A DNA stretch of 64,000 nucleotides from Leclercia sp. S52 (GTDB taxonomy: Bacteria; Pseudomonadota; Gammaproteobacteria; Enterobacterales; Enterobacteriaceae): assembly GCF_039727615.1 (NCBI RefSeq), contig NZ_CP152474.1:1426001-1490000 (forward strand), in the 5' to 3' direction. The notes beneath the pieces were generated by a model that made no database searches, was not told the DNA's origin, and saw nothing but the letters and a program-made list of their open reading frames with translations. This document shows, in pieces, positions 33,089-42,598 of the stretch. Each line of letters begins with the position of its first letter. The first letter of the stretch is position 1. The position numbers and the translations under genes were made by a program.

Positions 33089-34194
33089 CCCTGCCAGGCT
33101 TGCGGGCGCTGGCCCGCGATCGTTTCTTCCATCTTCTACTGGTCGTTGGGGTCGGGCTCAGTTTTCTGGTGCCCTTCGCCCCTGAGCGCTGGCCTGCTGC
33201 CATTGACTGGCACACCATCATTACCCTTGCCGGGCTGATGATGCTGACCAAAGGGGTGGAGCAGAGCGGCTATTTCGATGTGCTGGGGCGCAAGATGGTG
33301 CGCCGTTTCGCCACCGAGCGACGGTTAGCGCTCTTTATGGTCCTCTCTGCCGCGCTGCTGTCGACCTTTCTGACCAATGATGTGGCGCTGTTTATCGTGG
33401 TGCCGCTCACCCTCACGCTGCGCAAGCTGTGCGAAATCCCGGTTAACCGGCTGATCATCTTTGAGGCGCTGGCGGTCAACGCCGGATCGCTGCTGACGCC
33501 GATCGGCAACCCGCAAAACATCCTGCTGTGGGGACGATCCGGGCTGTCGTTTGCCGCCTTCACCTGGCAGATGGCCCCCCTGGCGCTGGTGATGGTGCTG
33601 ACCCTGATGGCCCTGTGCTGGTTTGCCTTCCCGGCAACGGCGCTGCGCTATCACAGCGGCAGCGCGGCGGCCCAGTCGAAACCGCGGCTGGCATGGAGCT
33701 GTCTGGCGCTCTATCTGGTGTTTCTGGTGGCCCTCGATCTCAAGCAGGAGCTGTGGGGCGTGCTGCTGGTGGCGGGGGGATTCCTGCTGCTGGCGCGCCG
33801 GGTGCTCATCAGCGTCGACTGGACGCTGCTGCTGGTGTTTATGGCGATGTTTATCGACGTGCATCTGCTGATTCAGGTTCCGGCGCTACAGGGCGTGCTG
33901 CAAAACGTCACCCATCTGTCGCAGCCGGGCCTCTGGCTGACGGCCATCGGGCTGTCGCAGTTTATCAGCAACGTGCCGTCTACCATCCTGCTGCTCAACT
34001 ACGTCCCGCCAACGGCGCTGCTGGCGTGGGCGGTGAATGTCGGGGGCTTTGGCCTGCTGCCGGGATCCCTCGCGAACCTGATCGCCCTGCGGATGGCAAA
34101 CGATCGCCGGATCTGGTGGCGCTTCCACCTCTGGTCCCTGCCAATGCTGGCTTGGGCGGCGCTCGTCGGATTCGGATTATTCCTTCTCATATAG
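33085..34194 (+). CDS. ybiR: YbiR, predicted inner-membrane anion transporter
   Basis: This 369-residue membrane protein has about ten helices and belongs to the arsenite-antiporter/DASS-like superfamily. The family half-repeats are visible as [18 protein letters not shown]...[15 protein letters not shown] and, in the second half, [16 protein letters not shown]. It matches E. coli YbiR, whose substrate is unknown. It is translationally coupled to mntR, which makes a metal- or anion-related role plausible but unproven. Confidence 0.92.
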   Translation: MTLPGLRALARDRFFHLLLVVGVGLSFLVPFAPERWPAAIDWHTIITLAGLMMLTKGVEQSGYFDVLGRKMVRRFATERRLALFMVLSAALLSTFLTNDVALFIVVPLTLTLRKLCEIPVNRLIIFEALAVNAGSLLTPIGNPQNILLWGRSGLSFAAFTWQMAPLALVMVLTLMALCWFAFPATALRYHSGSAAAQSKPRLAWSCLALYLVFLVALDLKQELWGVLLVAGGFLLLARRVLISVDWTLLLVFMAMFIDVHLLIQVPALQGVLQNVTHLSQPGLWLTAIGLSQFISNVPSTILLLNYVPPTALLAWAVNVGGFGLLPGSLANLIALRMANDRRIWWRFHLWSLPMLAWAALVGFGLFLLI

Positions 34195-34243
34195 TGCCAA
34201 ATTTGTCAGGTTTTCCTGGCAAATGTATAGCAACGTCCTAACT

Positions 34244-34279
34244 TTAGTGAGCGGCATAAATTGTGATGCCGTTCACTAA
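34244..34279. promoter_or_regulatory. 36-bp palindrome upstream of the EmrAB-type operon
   Basis: Arms TTAGTGAGCGGCAT and ATGCCGTTCACTAA flank an 8-nt centre. The arms pair with one mismatch. It ends 17 bp before the emrA-like start, and no T-run follows. An operator for a TetR/MarR-type repressor is the most natural reading. Confidence 0.55.
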
Positions 34280-34296
34280 CATGATGGATGCTGTTT

Positions 34297-35388
34297 ATGG
34301 CAGAAGAAAACCAACCCTCTGAAAACACCGATAATAAAGAGACTGAACGTAAACGCCCCGGCAAGAAGCCGCTGATCATTCTGGGCATTGTGGTGATCGT
34401 GATGGTCATCGTGGCGCTGGTGTGGTGGTTTATGACCCGTAACCAGGAGACCACCGATGACGCCTTCACCGAAGGCGACGCCGTGACCATCGCCCCCAAA
34501 ACCGCAGGCTATGTTACCGAACTGCGGGTGCGCGATAACCAGCGGGTGAAAAAGGGCGATCTGCTGGTGACGATCGATCCCCGGGACACCAGCGCCCAGC
34601 GCGACCAGGCCAAAGCCCAGCTAGGTCTGGCCGAGGCCCAGCTACATCAGGCCCAGGCGCAGCTGGCTCTCTCGAAGGTGCAATATCCTGCCCAGCGCGA
34701 TGAAGCCAAAGCCAATGTGATCAAAGCTCAGGCGGATCTGGCCAATGCCGAGGCGGAGTATCGCCGCCAGCGCGGCGTCGATCCCCGTGCCACCACGCAA
34801 CAGAGCATCGACGCGGCCAACGCCCAGCTGCGCAGCGCCCAGGCCCAGCTTGCCAGCGCCAAAGCGCAGCTTGAGGTGGCCTCGCAGGTGCAGCTGCAAA
34901 TTCGCCAGCAGGAGACCAACGTTGAAGCCCGGGAGCGCCAGGTGGAGCAGGCCCGCGCCCAGCTGGAGACCGCCGAGCTCAACTTCTCTTACACCGAAGT
35001 TCGCGCCCCCTTTGATGGCTACATAACCAAACGCAACGTCCAGACCGGCACCCTGGTGCAGGCGGGCACCGCGCTCTTTTCGCTGGTCTCGACCGATATC
35101 TGGGTGGTCGCCAACTTTAAAGAGTCGCAGCTGGAGCGGATGCGCCCCGGCAATAAGGTGACGCTGAGCGTGGATGCCTGGCCGGATCTGGAGCTCGAAG
35201 GGCATATCGACTCTATCCAGCAGGGGAGCGGCTCGCGCTTCGCCGCCTTCCCGTCGGAGAACGCCACCGGCAACTTCGTGAAGATCGTCCAGCGCGTGCC
35301 GGTAAAAATCGTTATCGATAAAGGGCTGGATCCCAACCAGCCGCTGCCGCTCGGCCTCTCGGTTGAACCCAAGGTAACCGTGGAATGA
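34297..35388 (+). CDS. EmrA/HlyD-type membrane fusion protein
   Basis: This ~363-residue adaptor has one N-terminal membrane helix (about 24-45), preceded by a charged tail. A lipoyl-like segment (TIAPKTAGYVTELRVRDN) comes next, then a long Ala/Gln coiled coil (about 90-215) and the second lipoyl half (VRAPFDGYITKRNVQTGTLV). It is the EmrA-type partner of the following DHA2 transporter; the two overlap by 4 nt. The start at 34297 is preferred over 34288 because only it has a plausible purine-rich site at a workable distance. It is not the E. coli emrA orthologue: gene context and sequence differ. Confidence 0.85.
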   Translation: MAEENQPSENTDNKETERKRPGKKPLIILGIVVIVMVIVALVWWFMTRNQETTDDAFTEGDAVTIAPKTAGYVTELRVRDNQRVKKGDLLVTIDPRDTSAQRDQAKAQLGLAEAQLHQAQAQLALSKVQYPAQRDEAKANVIKAQADLANAEAEYRRQRGVDPRATTQQSIDAANAQLRSAQAQLASAKAQLEVASQVQLQIRQQETNVEARERQVEQARAQLETAELNFSYTEVRAPFDGYITKRNVQTGTLVQAGTALFSLVSTDIWVVANFKESQLERMRPGNKVTLSVDAWPDLELEGHIDSIQQGSGSRFAAFPSENATGNFVKIVQRVPVKIVIDKGLDPNQPLPLGLSVEPKVTVE

Positions 35389-36956
35389 GTGAGCACAGCC
35401 ACGAAAACTGGCGGCCCGCCAGCAACCCGTGGGCGGTGGCGATCGTCGTCACCCTCGCGGTGTTTATGGAGATCCTCGACACCACTATCGTGAACGTGGC
35501 GCTGCCCCACGTGGCGGGCTCGCTGTCCGCCAGCTACGACGAATCCACCTGGGTGCTCACCAGCTATCTGGTGGCCAACGGCATCGTGCTGCCCATTTCG
35601 GCCTTTCTGAGTCGGGTCTTTGGCCGCAAGCAGTTCTTCCTGATCTGCATCGTGATGTTCACCGTCTGTTCGTTCCTGTGCGGGATCGCCACCGAGCTGT
35701 GGCAGATCATCCTGTTCCGCATCATGCAGGGCTTCTTCGGCGGCGGCCTGCAGCCCACCCAGCAGTCGGTGCTGCTCGACTACTTTAAGCCGGAAGATCG
35801 TGGCAAGGCCTTTGGCCTGTCGTCCATCGCCATTATCGTCGCCCCGGTGCTGGGGCCGACGCTCGGGGGCTGGATCACCGATAACTACTCCTGGCGCTGG
35901 GTGTTCTTTATTAACATTCCGGTCGGGATTGTGACGGTGCTGGCGATCTATCAGCTGCTGGAAGATCCGCCGTGGGAGAGTAAATCGAAAGAGAAGATCC
36001 CTATCGACTGGACCGGGATTGGCCTGATCGCACTCGGTCTGGGCTGCCTGCAGGTGATGCTTGACCGGGGCGAGGACGAGGACTGGTTTAACTCGAACTT
36101 TACCCGCACCTTCGCGGTGCTGACGCTGATTGGCATTATCGGCGCCATCTACTGGCTGCTGTATGCCAAAAAGCCGGTGGTGGATCTGCACTGCATGAAG
36201 GATAAAAACTTTGCCGTCTCCAGCCTGCTGATGGCCGGCATGGCCATGATCCTGTACGGCAGCTCGGTGGTGATCCCGCAGCTGGCGCAGCAGGATCTGG
36301 GCTATACCGCCACCTGGTCGGGGCTGGTGCTCTCGCCCGGCGCGGTGCTGATCGTTCTCACCATCCCGCTGGTGCTGAAGCTGATGCCGATTGTGCAGAC
36401 GCGCTGGATCATCGCCTTCGGCTTTACCTGCCTGGCGGTGTCGTTCTTCTGGTCGCGCACGCTCACGCCGGATATCGACTTCGAGACCCTGGTGCTGTTC
36501 CGCAGCGCTCAGTCGATCGGGCTGGGGTTCCTGTTTGTGCCTCTGACCACCATCGCCTTTATTTCGATTCCCCGGCAGCTGAACGCCGACGCCGCGGCGC
36601 TCTTTACCATGTTCCGCAACGTGGCGGGGTCGATCGGCATTTCGCTCTCGACGGCGGCCATTACCGAACGCTCGCAGGCCCACAGCGCCCATCTGGCCTC
36701 GCATACCTCGGCGTTCGACGAGCCGTTCCAGCACACCATCCGCGAGATGGCGCAGGCGGTGCAGAACTTTACCACTCAGGTAGGCGACCCCGCCGGCATC
36801 GCCACCGGGCGCATGTACCAGGTGATGATCGAACAGTCGCGGTTCCTGGCCTACATCGACGTCTTCACCCTTCTGAGCGTGGTGGCCCTCTTACTGATTC
36901 CGTTTTGTTTGTTGCTCTCGCCGGTTAAGAGCGAGGGAAGTGCAGGAGCACACTGA
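35385..36956 (+). CDS. DHA2-family (EmrB-type) multidrug MFS exporter
   Basis: This 523-residue major facilitator has 14 predicted membrane helices. Family motifs visible: the N-terminal LDTTIVNVALPHV, motif A SRVFGRKQFFLI and motif C APVLGPTLGGWI. It would take drugs from the inner membrane and pass them through the preceding fusion protein and the following outer-membrane factor. The stop shares bases with the next start (TGATG). The whole operon is absent from this place in E. coli, where ybiR is followed by ldtB. Confidence 0.88.
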   Translation: MSEHSHENWRPASNPWAVAIVVTLAVFMEILDTTIVNVALPHVAGSLSASYDESTWVLTSYLVANGIVLPISAFLSRVFGRKQFFLICIVMFTVCSFLCGIATELWQIILFRIMQGFFGGGLQPTQQSVLLDYFKPEDRGKAFGLSSIAIIVAPVLGPTLGGWITDNYSWRWVFFINIPVGIVTVLAIYQLLEDPPWESKSKEKIPIDWTGIGLIALGLGCLQVMLDRGEDEDWFNSNFTRTFAVLTLIGIIGAIYWLLYAKKPVVDLHCMKDKNFAVSSLLMAGMAMILYGSSVVIPQLAQQDLGYTATWSGLVLSPGAVLIVLTIPLVLKLMPIVQTRWIIAFGFTCLAVSFFWSRTLTPDIDFETLVLFRSAQSIGLGFLFVPLTTIAFISIPRQLNADAAALFTMFRNVAGSIGISLSTAAITERSQAHSAHLASHTSAFDEPFQHTIREMAQAVQNFTTQVGDPAGIATGRMYQVMIEQSRFLAYIDVFTLLSVVALLLIPFCLLLSPVKSEGSAGAH

Positions 36957-38479
36957 TGATTTGCAGACGTTTAAGCCCCCTGATGTTAATGCTGTTGCTG
37001 GCAGGCTGTGCCGTGGGGCCCGACTACCAGCAGCCCGCGCCGCAAACCCCGACCCACTGGAACGATCCGGGCGACGGCGGCGTGAAATCGCAGACCGCAT
37101 CCACCGCCATCAACCCGCGCTGGTGGAAAACCTTCGGCGATCCGCAGCTGGACAGCCTGATTGAACGCGCCATTGCCGGCAACCTGTCGCTGCAGCAAAC
37201 CGTGCTGCGCATTGCCGGGGCGCGGGAGCAGATCAACCAGGCGGGCGGGGCCTTTTTCCCGGCGGTGAACGGCAACCTGCAGGCCACCCGGCAGCAGCTG
37301 GGGCTGGAGGGGGAGCTGAAATCCCACGGCGTGTACGACCAGCTGGATGACGTCGATCCCGAGCTGCGCGGCGCGCTGGGGCCGCTGACCCAGCCGATTA
37401 ATCTCTATCAGGGCAGCTTTGACGCCCAGTGGGAGCTGGATCTGTGGGGCAAGGTGCGCCGTCAGGTGGAAGCCGCCGATGCCCAACAGCAGGCGGCCAT
37501 CGAGCAGCGTAACGACGCCCTGGTGTCGCTGGAGGCCGAAGTCGCCCGCGGCTGGCTCCAGCTGCGCGGGGCCCAGAGCAGCATCGCCACCCTCAACACC
37601 CAGATCGAGAGCGCGCAGCAGACCCTGGAGCTGACCGACAGCCGCCAGCGCGGCGGCCTGTCTCCGCAGATGGACGTGGAGAACGCCCGCGCCCAGCTCG
37701 GCAACCTGGAGGCGCAGCTTCCGCAGTATGAAGCCCAGGCGCGGCAGGCGATGAACGGCCTGGCGATCCTGCTGGGTAAACCGCCGGGGGCGCTGGACGG
37801 CGAGCTGCAGGCCAGCAAGCCGCTGCCCGCGCTACCGGAGATTGTCCCCACCGGGATTCCTTCCACGCTGGCGCGGCGACGTCCGGACGTGCGTGAAGCC
37901 GAGGCCAACCTGCATGCGGCCACCGCGCAGATCGGCGTGTCGGTGGCGCAGCTGTTCCCCAGCGTCTCGCTCAGCGGCCAGTTTGGCCTGCGTAACAGCG
38001 AAGCCAGCTGGCTCACCGACTGGAGCAGCCACTTCTACAGCGTCGGGCCGCAGGTCTCTATCCCCATCTTCCAGGGCGGACGGCTGGTCTCCAGCGTGAA
38101 GGTTGCCCGCGCGCAGCAGGGCGCCGCCGTGCTGGAGTATCGACAGACGGTGCTCACCGCGCTGGGCGATGTGGAAAACGCGCTGGTCAGCTATCGCACC
38201 GACCAGAAGCGGGAGGCGGGATTGAACAAAACCATCGATGCGCTGCAAAACGCCTTCGATCTGGCGAGCAGCAGCTATCGCCAGGGGATCGCCACCTTTA
38301 TCGACGTGCTGGATGCCCAGCGCCAGCTGGCGCAGGCGCAGCAGCAGCGGGATCAGGCCCGGGTACAGAGCGCGCTGGATCTGGTGGCGCTCTATAAAGC
38401 TCTCGGCGGGGGCTGGGAGCCGTACCAGCAGGTACAGCTGCCGGACTACGCCGTCTTTGGCGACGCCCCGCGCGGATAA
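36956..38479 (+). CDS. NodT-family outer-membrane efflux lipoprotein
   Basis: This 507-residue outer-membrane factor has lipobox LLAGC with Cys18 and the family opening AVGPDYQQPAPQTP..W. Two OEP repeats follow (about 80-270 and 290-480), including SFDAQWELDLWGKVRR and RRPDVREAEANLHAATAQIG. It completes a tripartite pump with the two genes upstream. A dedicated channel in the operon means it does not need TolC. Substrates cannot be predicted. Confidence 0.88.
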   Translation: MICRRLSPLMLMLLLAGCAVGPDYQQPAPQTPTHWNDPGDGGVKSQTASTAINPRWWKTFGDPQLDSLIERAIAGNLSLQQTVLRIAGAREQINQAGGAFFPAVNGNLQATRQQLGLEGELKSHGVYDQLDDVDPELRGALGPLTQPINLYQGSFDAQWELDLWGKVRRQVEAADAQQQAAIEQRNDALVSLEAEVARGWLQLRGAQSSIATLNTQIESAQQTLELTDSRQRGGLSPQMDVENARAQLGNLEAQLPQYEAQARQAMNGLAILLGKPPGALDGELQASKPLPALPEIVPTGIPSTLARRRPDVREAEANLHAATAQIGVSVAQLFPSVSLSGQFGLRNSEASWLTDWSSHFYSVGPQVSIPIFQGGRLVSSVKVARAQQGAAVLEYRQTVLTALGDVENALVSYRTDQKREAGLNKTIDALQNAFDLASSSYRQGIATFIDVLDAQRQLAQAQQQRDQARVQSALDLVALYKALGGGWEPYQQVQLPDYAVFGDAPRG

Positions 38480-38577
38480 GTTCAGAGGATTGGGCAAGAA
38501 ACGGGCAGGAACCGCACATTCGCCGTCGGCGTGAGCCGGGTATAACTATCGGGTACTCAACACACGAGGAGCGTCAA

Positions 38578-39618
38578 ATGCGATATCAAAAACTGGGTAA
38601 TACCGGCCTGTTTGTTTCTGAGCTCTGCCTCGGCACCATGACCTTTGGCGGCGAAGGCGGCATGTGGGGCAAGATAGGTCAGCTTCAGCAGCAGGAGGCC
38701 GAGCAGCTGGTTGGGCGTGCGCTGGACGCGGGGATCAATTTTATCGACACCGCCAACGTCTATTCCGAAGGGCGTTCGGAAGCGATCACCGGCCAGGCGC
38801 TGAAAAACCTGAAGATCCCGCGTGAAAACGTGGTGGTAGCGACCAAAGTCTTTGGCGAGACGGGCACCGCCGGGGTCAATTCCCGCGGCAGTTCCCGTCA
38901 TCACATCATCAGCAGCGTAAAAGAGAGCCTGCAGCGCATGCAGCTGGATCATATCGATCTCTATCAGCTGCACGGCTTTGACCCGGCCACCCCGATAGAA
39001 GAGACGCTCTATGCCCTCGACAATCTGGTCCAACACGGGCATGTGCGCTACATCGGGGTATCGAACTGGGCGGCATGGCAGATAATGAAGGCGCTGGGCA
39101 TTTCCGAACGGCTGGGGCTGGCCCGTTTTGCCTCCCTGCAGGCTTACTACACCATCGCGGGCCGCGATCTTGAACGCGAACTGGTGCCGATGTTGCAGAG
39201 TGAGAAGGTAGGTTTAATGGTCTGGAGCCCGCTGGCGGGCGGGCTGCTGAGCGGCAAATATGACCGCGACGGCCAGGTGCAGGGCGGTGGCCGCCGCCAG
39301 GAATTTGACTTCCCGCCGGTGGATAAAGCGCGGGCCTTTGACTGTGTGGACGTGATGCGCAACATCGCCGACAGCAAAGGGGTGTCGGTCGCGCAGATTG
39401 CCCTCGCCTGGCTGCTCCATCAGCCGGTGGTCAGCAGCGTGATTGTGGGGGCGAAACGGGTGGATCAGCTGGACGACAATATCGCCGCGACGGAGATCCA
39501 TCTCAGCGACGAGGAGCTGAAACAGCTGGATGCGGTGAGCGCGCTGCCGCGTGAATATCCGGGGTGGATGCTGGAGCGGCAGGGAGAGTATCGCCGTAAT
39601 CAGCTGGCGCAGCAGTAA
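38578..39618 (+). CDS. Aldo/keto reductase
   Basis: This 346-residue AKR (beta/alpha)8 barrel has the catalytic tetrad visible as Asp and Tyr in FIDTANVYSEG, Lys in VVVATKV and His in LYQLHGFD. The C-terminal NADP-binding region is SSVIVGAKRVDQLDDN. It resembles YajO/Tas-type bacterial reductases. The substrate is unknown. It has its own ribosome site (GAGGAG) and a 98-bp gap from the pump operon, so it is probably a separate unit. It may be a carbonyl detoxifier or, speculatively, a sugar-carbonyl reductase. Confidence 0.88.
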   Translation: MRYQKLGNTGLFVSELCLGTMTFGGEGGMWGKIGQLQQQEAEQLVGRALDAGINFIDTANVYSEGRSEAITGQALKNLKIPRENVVVATKVFGETGTAGVNSRGSSRHHIISSVKESLQRMQLDHIDLYQLHGFDPATPIEETLYALDNLVQHGHVRYIGVSNWAAWQIMKALGISERLGLARFASLQAYYTIAGRDLERELVPMLQSEKVGLMVWSPLAGGLLSGKYDRDGQVQGGGRRQEFDFPPVDKARAFDCVDVMRNIADSKGVSVAQIALAWLLHQPVVSSVIVGAKRVDQLDDNIAATEIHLSDEELKQLDAVSALPREYPGWMLERQGEYRRNQLAQQ

Positions 39619-39623
39619 TCACA

Positions 39624-39695
39624 GCCGGGTGGCGGCTGCGCCTTACCCGGCCTACAAACGACCCGTAGGCCCGGCAAGCGTAGCGCCGCCGGGCA
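39624..39695. repeat. BIME (two inverted REPs) after the aldo/keto reductase
   Basis: GCCGGGTGGCGGCTGCGCC... and CGTAGGCCCGGCAAGCG... lie head to head between convergent genes. Confidence 0.85.
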
Positions 39696-39722
39696 TTGCC
39701 ACACGCAGCAGTAACAGACAAT

Positions 39723-39756
39723 AAAAAAAGCGGGCCATCAGGCCCGCTTTTTTTAT
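39723..39756. terminator. Bidirectional terminator between the aldo/keto reductase gene and ldtB
   Basis: AAGCGGGCC-ATCA-GGCCCGCTT stem has seven A before and seven T after, so it works in both directions. Confidence 0.92.
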
Positions 39757-39770
39757 ATCGCATTCCGCAA

Positions 39771-40691
39771 TCAGTTAAGACGAACCGGCATACCGGAACG
39801 GTTGTTGATCGCTTGCTCAACGATGGTCGCATCCACGTCCTGCTGGCCGGTGATGGCCTGCACGTTGCTGGTCAGGGTAACCGGCACGGTGACGTTGTTG
39901 TCGATCTGATCTTCGCTGGTGGACAGCGGGTTATGCACTTCGAGGTAACGGCTGCCATCCGGCTCGGTGGTCGCTTTTACCGGCTCGTTGATGAACTGCA
40001 CGCGCGTACCTACCGGCACGTTCTCGAACAGGAACTTGATGTCGTCGTTACGCAGACGCACACAGCCGTGGCTCACGCGCAGGCCGATACCGAAGTTGGC
40101 GTTGGTGCCGTGAATCGCGTACAGACGACCGATGTACAGGGCGTACAGACCCATCGGGTTATCCGGGCCAGCAGGAACAACGGCTGGCAGCGGCTCGCCC
40201 GCGGCGATGTATTCCGCGTGCATTTTGGCGGTTGGGGTCCAGGTTGGGCCGGCTTTCTTACGCTCAACTTTGGTGGTCCAGTTCATCGGGGTATCTTTAC
40301 CCAGCTGGCCGATACCGATTGGCAGCACGATCACGGTGTTGGTGCCTTTCGGGTAGTAGTACAGACGCATTTCGGCGCTGTTGATCACGATGCCTTCATG
40401 CACGGTGTCCGGCAGGATCAGCTGCTGAGGAATGTTCAGCACGGTACCGCCCTTCGGCAGGTACGGATCAACGCCCGGGTTAGCCTCGAGCATGTTGGAC
40501 AGGCCCAGTTGGTATTCAGCTGCGAAATATTCCAGCGGCTGGCTGTTGCCCTCTTCAACGGTCACAACCTGGTTCTGACCCACCAGACGGCTACCGTCGG
40601 TTGGCAGTGGATAGGTGACAGCAGAAGCGGTCTTGCAAAACCCTACTACGGCAAACGCCGCCGCAAAAAGCGAAGTTAATTTCATATTCAT
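39771..40691 (-). CDS. ldtB: LdtB (YbiS), L,D-transpeptidase anchoring Braun lipoprotein
   Basis: This 306-residue exported enzyme has a signal peptide ([24 protein letters not shown]), a LysM-type segment ([20 protein letters not shown]) and a YkuD domain with catalytic motif [10 protein letters not shown]...SHGCVRLRN, Cys at 210. It is the same length as E. coli LdtB. It links the C-terminal Lys of the lipoprotein Lpp to diaminopimelate in peptidoglycan, in the periplasm. It is transcribed divergently from ybiT. Confidence 0.96.
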   Translation of the reverse strand: MNMKLTSLFAAAFAVVGFCKTASAVTYPLPTDGSRLVGQNQVVTVEEGNSQPLEYFAAEYQLGLSNMLEANPGVDPYLPKGGTVLNIPQQLILPDTVHEGIVINSAEMRLYYYPKGTNTVIVLPIGIGQLGKDTPMNWTTKVERKKAGPTWTPTAKMHAEYIAAGEPLPAVVPAGPDNPMGLYALYIGRLYAIHGTNANFGIGLRVSHGCVRLRNDDIKFLFENVPVGTRVQFINEPVKATTEPDGSRYLEVHNPLSTSEDQIDNNVTVPVTLTSNVQAITGQQDVDATIVEQAINNRSGMPVRLN

Positions 40692-40910
40692 GGTGTGCGA
40701 GGTATCTGTGCCACTTGGCAGGTTGTTTAAAAGTCTGAACGGTTTAGGGAGCGCATTATATGTGCATTCCTGACCGCATGGAATTCGGATGTGTACTAAA
40801 TCACACTTTTTTCCGTTTCGTTAAAGTTTAGCGTTATGTTGTTACACGGGATCTCATTTCGGAATTGTGGCATAATGCCGGGTTTATCACACTTCTCGCA
40901 GGAATCTCCC

Positions 40911-42506
40911 GTGTTAGTTACCAGCAACGTCACTATGCAGTTTGGCAGTAAGCCGCTGTTCGAAAACATTTCCGTCAAATTTGGCGGCGGCAACCGTTAC
41001 GGCCTGATTGGTGCCAACGGTAGCGGAAAATCCACCTTCATGAAGATCCTCGGCGGCGATTTAGAGCCGACTCTGGGCAACGTTTCTCTCGATCCGAACG
41101 AGCGCATCGGTAAGCTGCGTCAGGATCAGTTCGCCTTTGAAGCGTTCACCGTTCTTGACACGGTGATCATGGGCCACGGTGAGCTGTGGGAAGTGAAGCA
41201 GGAGCGCGATCGCATCTACGCCCTTGCCGAAATGAGCGAAGAAGACGGCTATAAAGTGGCCGATCTCGAAGTGCAGTACGGCGAAATGGACGGCTACTCT
41301 GCCGAGTCCCGTGCCGGTGAACTGCTGTTGGGCGTGGGCATTCCGGTTGAACAGCACTACGGTCTGATGAGCGAAGTAGCACCAGGCTGGAAGCTGCGTG
41401 TGCTGCTGGCGCAGGCGCTGTTCTCTAACCCGGACATCCTGCTGCTCGACGAACCGACGAACAACCTGGACATCGACACCATTCGCTGGCTGGAGCAGAC
41501 GCTGAACGAGCGTAACAGCACCATGATCATCATCTCGCACGACCGTCACTTCCTGAACATGGTCTGCACCCACATGGCGGATCTGGACTACGGCGAACTG
41601 CGCGTGTACGCCGGTAACTACGATGAGTACATGACCGCCGCGACCCAGGCGCGTGAGCGTCTGCTGGCCGACAACGCCAAGAAAAAGGCGCAGATTGCGG
41701 ACCTGCAATCCTTCGTCAGCCGCTTCAGCGCCAACGCCTCTAAATCGCGTCAGGCGACCTCGCGTGCCCGTCAGATCGACAAAATCAAGCTGGATGAAGT
41801 TAAAGCCTCCAGCCGTCAGAACCCGTTCATCCGCTTCGAGCAGGACAAGAAGCTGTTCCGTAACGCCCTGGCCGTCGAAGAGCTGTCAAAAGGTTTCGAT
41901 AACGGTCCGCTGTTTAAGAACTTCAACCTGCTGCTGGAAGTGGGCGAGAAGATCGCTATTCTGGGCGCCAACGGCGTGGGTAAATCCACCATGCTGAAGA
42001 CCCTGGTAGGTGAACTGGCCCCGGATAACGGCACCGTAAAATGGTCCGAGAACGCGCAGATTGGTTATTACGCGCAGGATCACGCCGAAGATTTCGACAA
42101 CGATCTGACCGTTTTCGACTGGATGAGCCAGTGGAAATCAGAAGGCGATGACGAGCAGGTGGTGCGCAGCTTCCTCGGCCGTCTGCTGTTCAGCCAGGAC
42201 GACATCAAAAAGCCGGCGAAGGTGCTCTCCGGTGGTGAGAAAGGCCGTATGCTCTTCGGCAAGCTGATGATGCAGAAACCGAACATCCTGGTGATGGACG
42301 AACCGACCAACCACCTGGACATGGAATCGATCGAATCGCTGAACATGGCGCTGGAGATGTATCAGGGCACCCTGATCTTCGTCTCTCACGACCGTGAGTT
42401 TGTGAGCTCGCTGGCGACCCGCGTGATTGAAATTACGCCAGAGCGCGTGGTGGACTTCAGCGGTAACTATGAAGATTACCTGCGCAGCAAAGGTATCGAT
42501 AACTAG
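40911..42506 (+). CDS. ybiT: YbiT, ABC-F ribosome-associated ATPase
   Basis: This 531-residue soluble protein has two ABC domains and no membrane part: Walker [10 protein letters not shown] and GANGVGKST, signatures EVAPGWK (degenerate) and LSGGEKGR, Walker [12 protein letters not shown] and [11 protein letters not shown]. The ABC-F linker (about 245-300) is rich in Arg/Lys/Ala. The GTG start at 40911 gives the conserved N-terminus [17 protein letters not shown]; the open frame extends further upstream without homology. ABC-F proteins act at the ribosomal E site. The exact task of YbiT is not settled. Confidence 0.94.
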   Translation: MLVTSNVTMQFGSKPLFENISVKFGGGNRYGLIGANGSGKSTFMKILGGDLEPTLGNVSLDPNERIGKLRQDQFAFEAFTVLDTVIMGHGELWEVKQERDRIYALAEMSEEDGYKVADLEVQYGEMDGYSAESRAGELLLGVGIPVEQHYGLMSEVAPGWKLRVLLAQALFSNPDILLLDEPTNNLDIDTIRWLEQTLNERNSTMIIISHDRHFLNMVCTHMADLDYGELRVYAGNYDEYMTAATQARERLLADNAKKKAQIADLQSFVSRFSANASKSRQATSRARQIDKIKLDEVKASSRQNPFIRFEQDKKLFRNALAVEELSKGFDNGPLFKNFNLLLEVGEKIAILGANGVGKSTMLKTLVGELAPDNGTVKWSENAQIGYYAQDHAEDFDNDLTVFDWMSQWKSEGDDEQVVRSFLGRLLFSQDDIKKPAKVLSGGEKGRMLFGKLMMQKPNILVMDEPTNHLDMESIESLNMALEMYQGTLIFVSHDREFVSSLATRVIEITPERVVDFSGNYEDYLRSKGIDN

Positions 42507-42511
42507 AAAAA

Positions 42512-42598
42512 AGCCGGGTGGCGGCTTCGCCTTACCCGGCCTACGAATCTGTTCCCTCTCCCGGTGGGAGAGGGTTAGGGTGAGGGCATCAGGCCGCA
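42512..42598. repeat. REP element followed by a CCCTCTCCC-type repeat
   Basis: A REP (GCCGGGTGGCGGCTTCGCC...CCCGGCCTAC, 42513-42543) is followed directly by the palindrome TCCCTCTCCCGGTGGGAGAGGG with tail GGTGAGGGCATCAGGC. It fills the space between ybiT and the convergent GH31 gene. Confidence 0.8.

Noticed and set aside
35019..36734. 571-codon frame antisense to the EmrB-type exporter
   Set aside because: Composition is Arg/His/Gln-rich low complexity, typical of a shadow frame.
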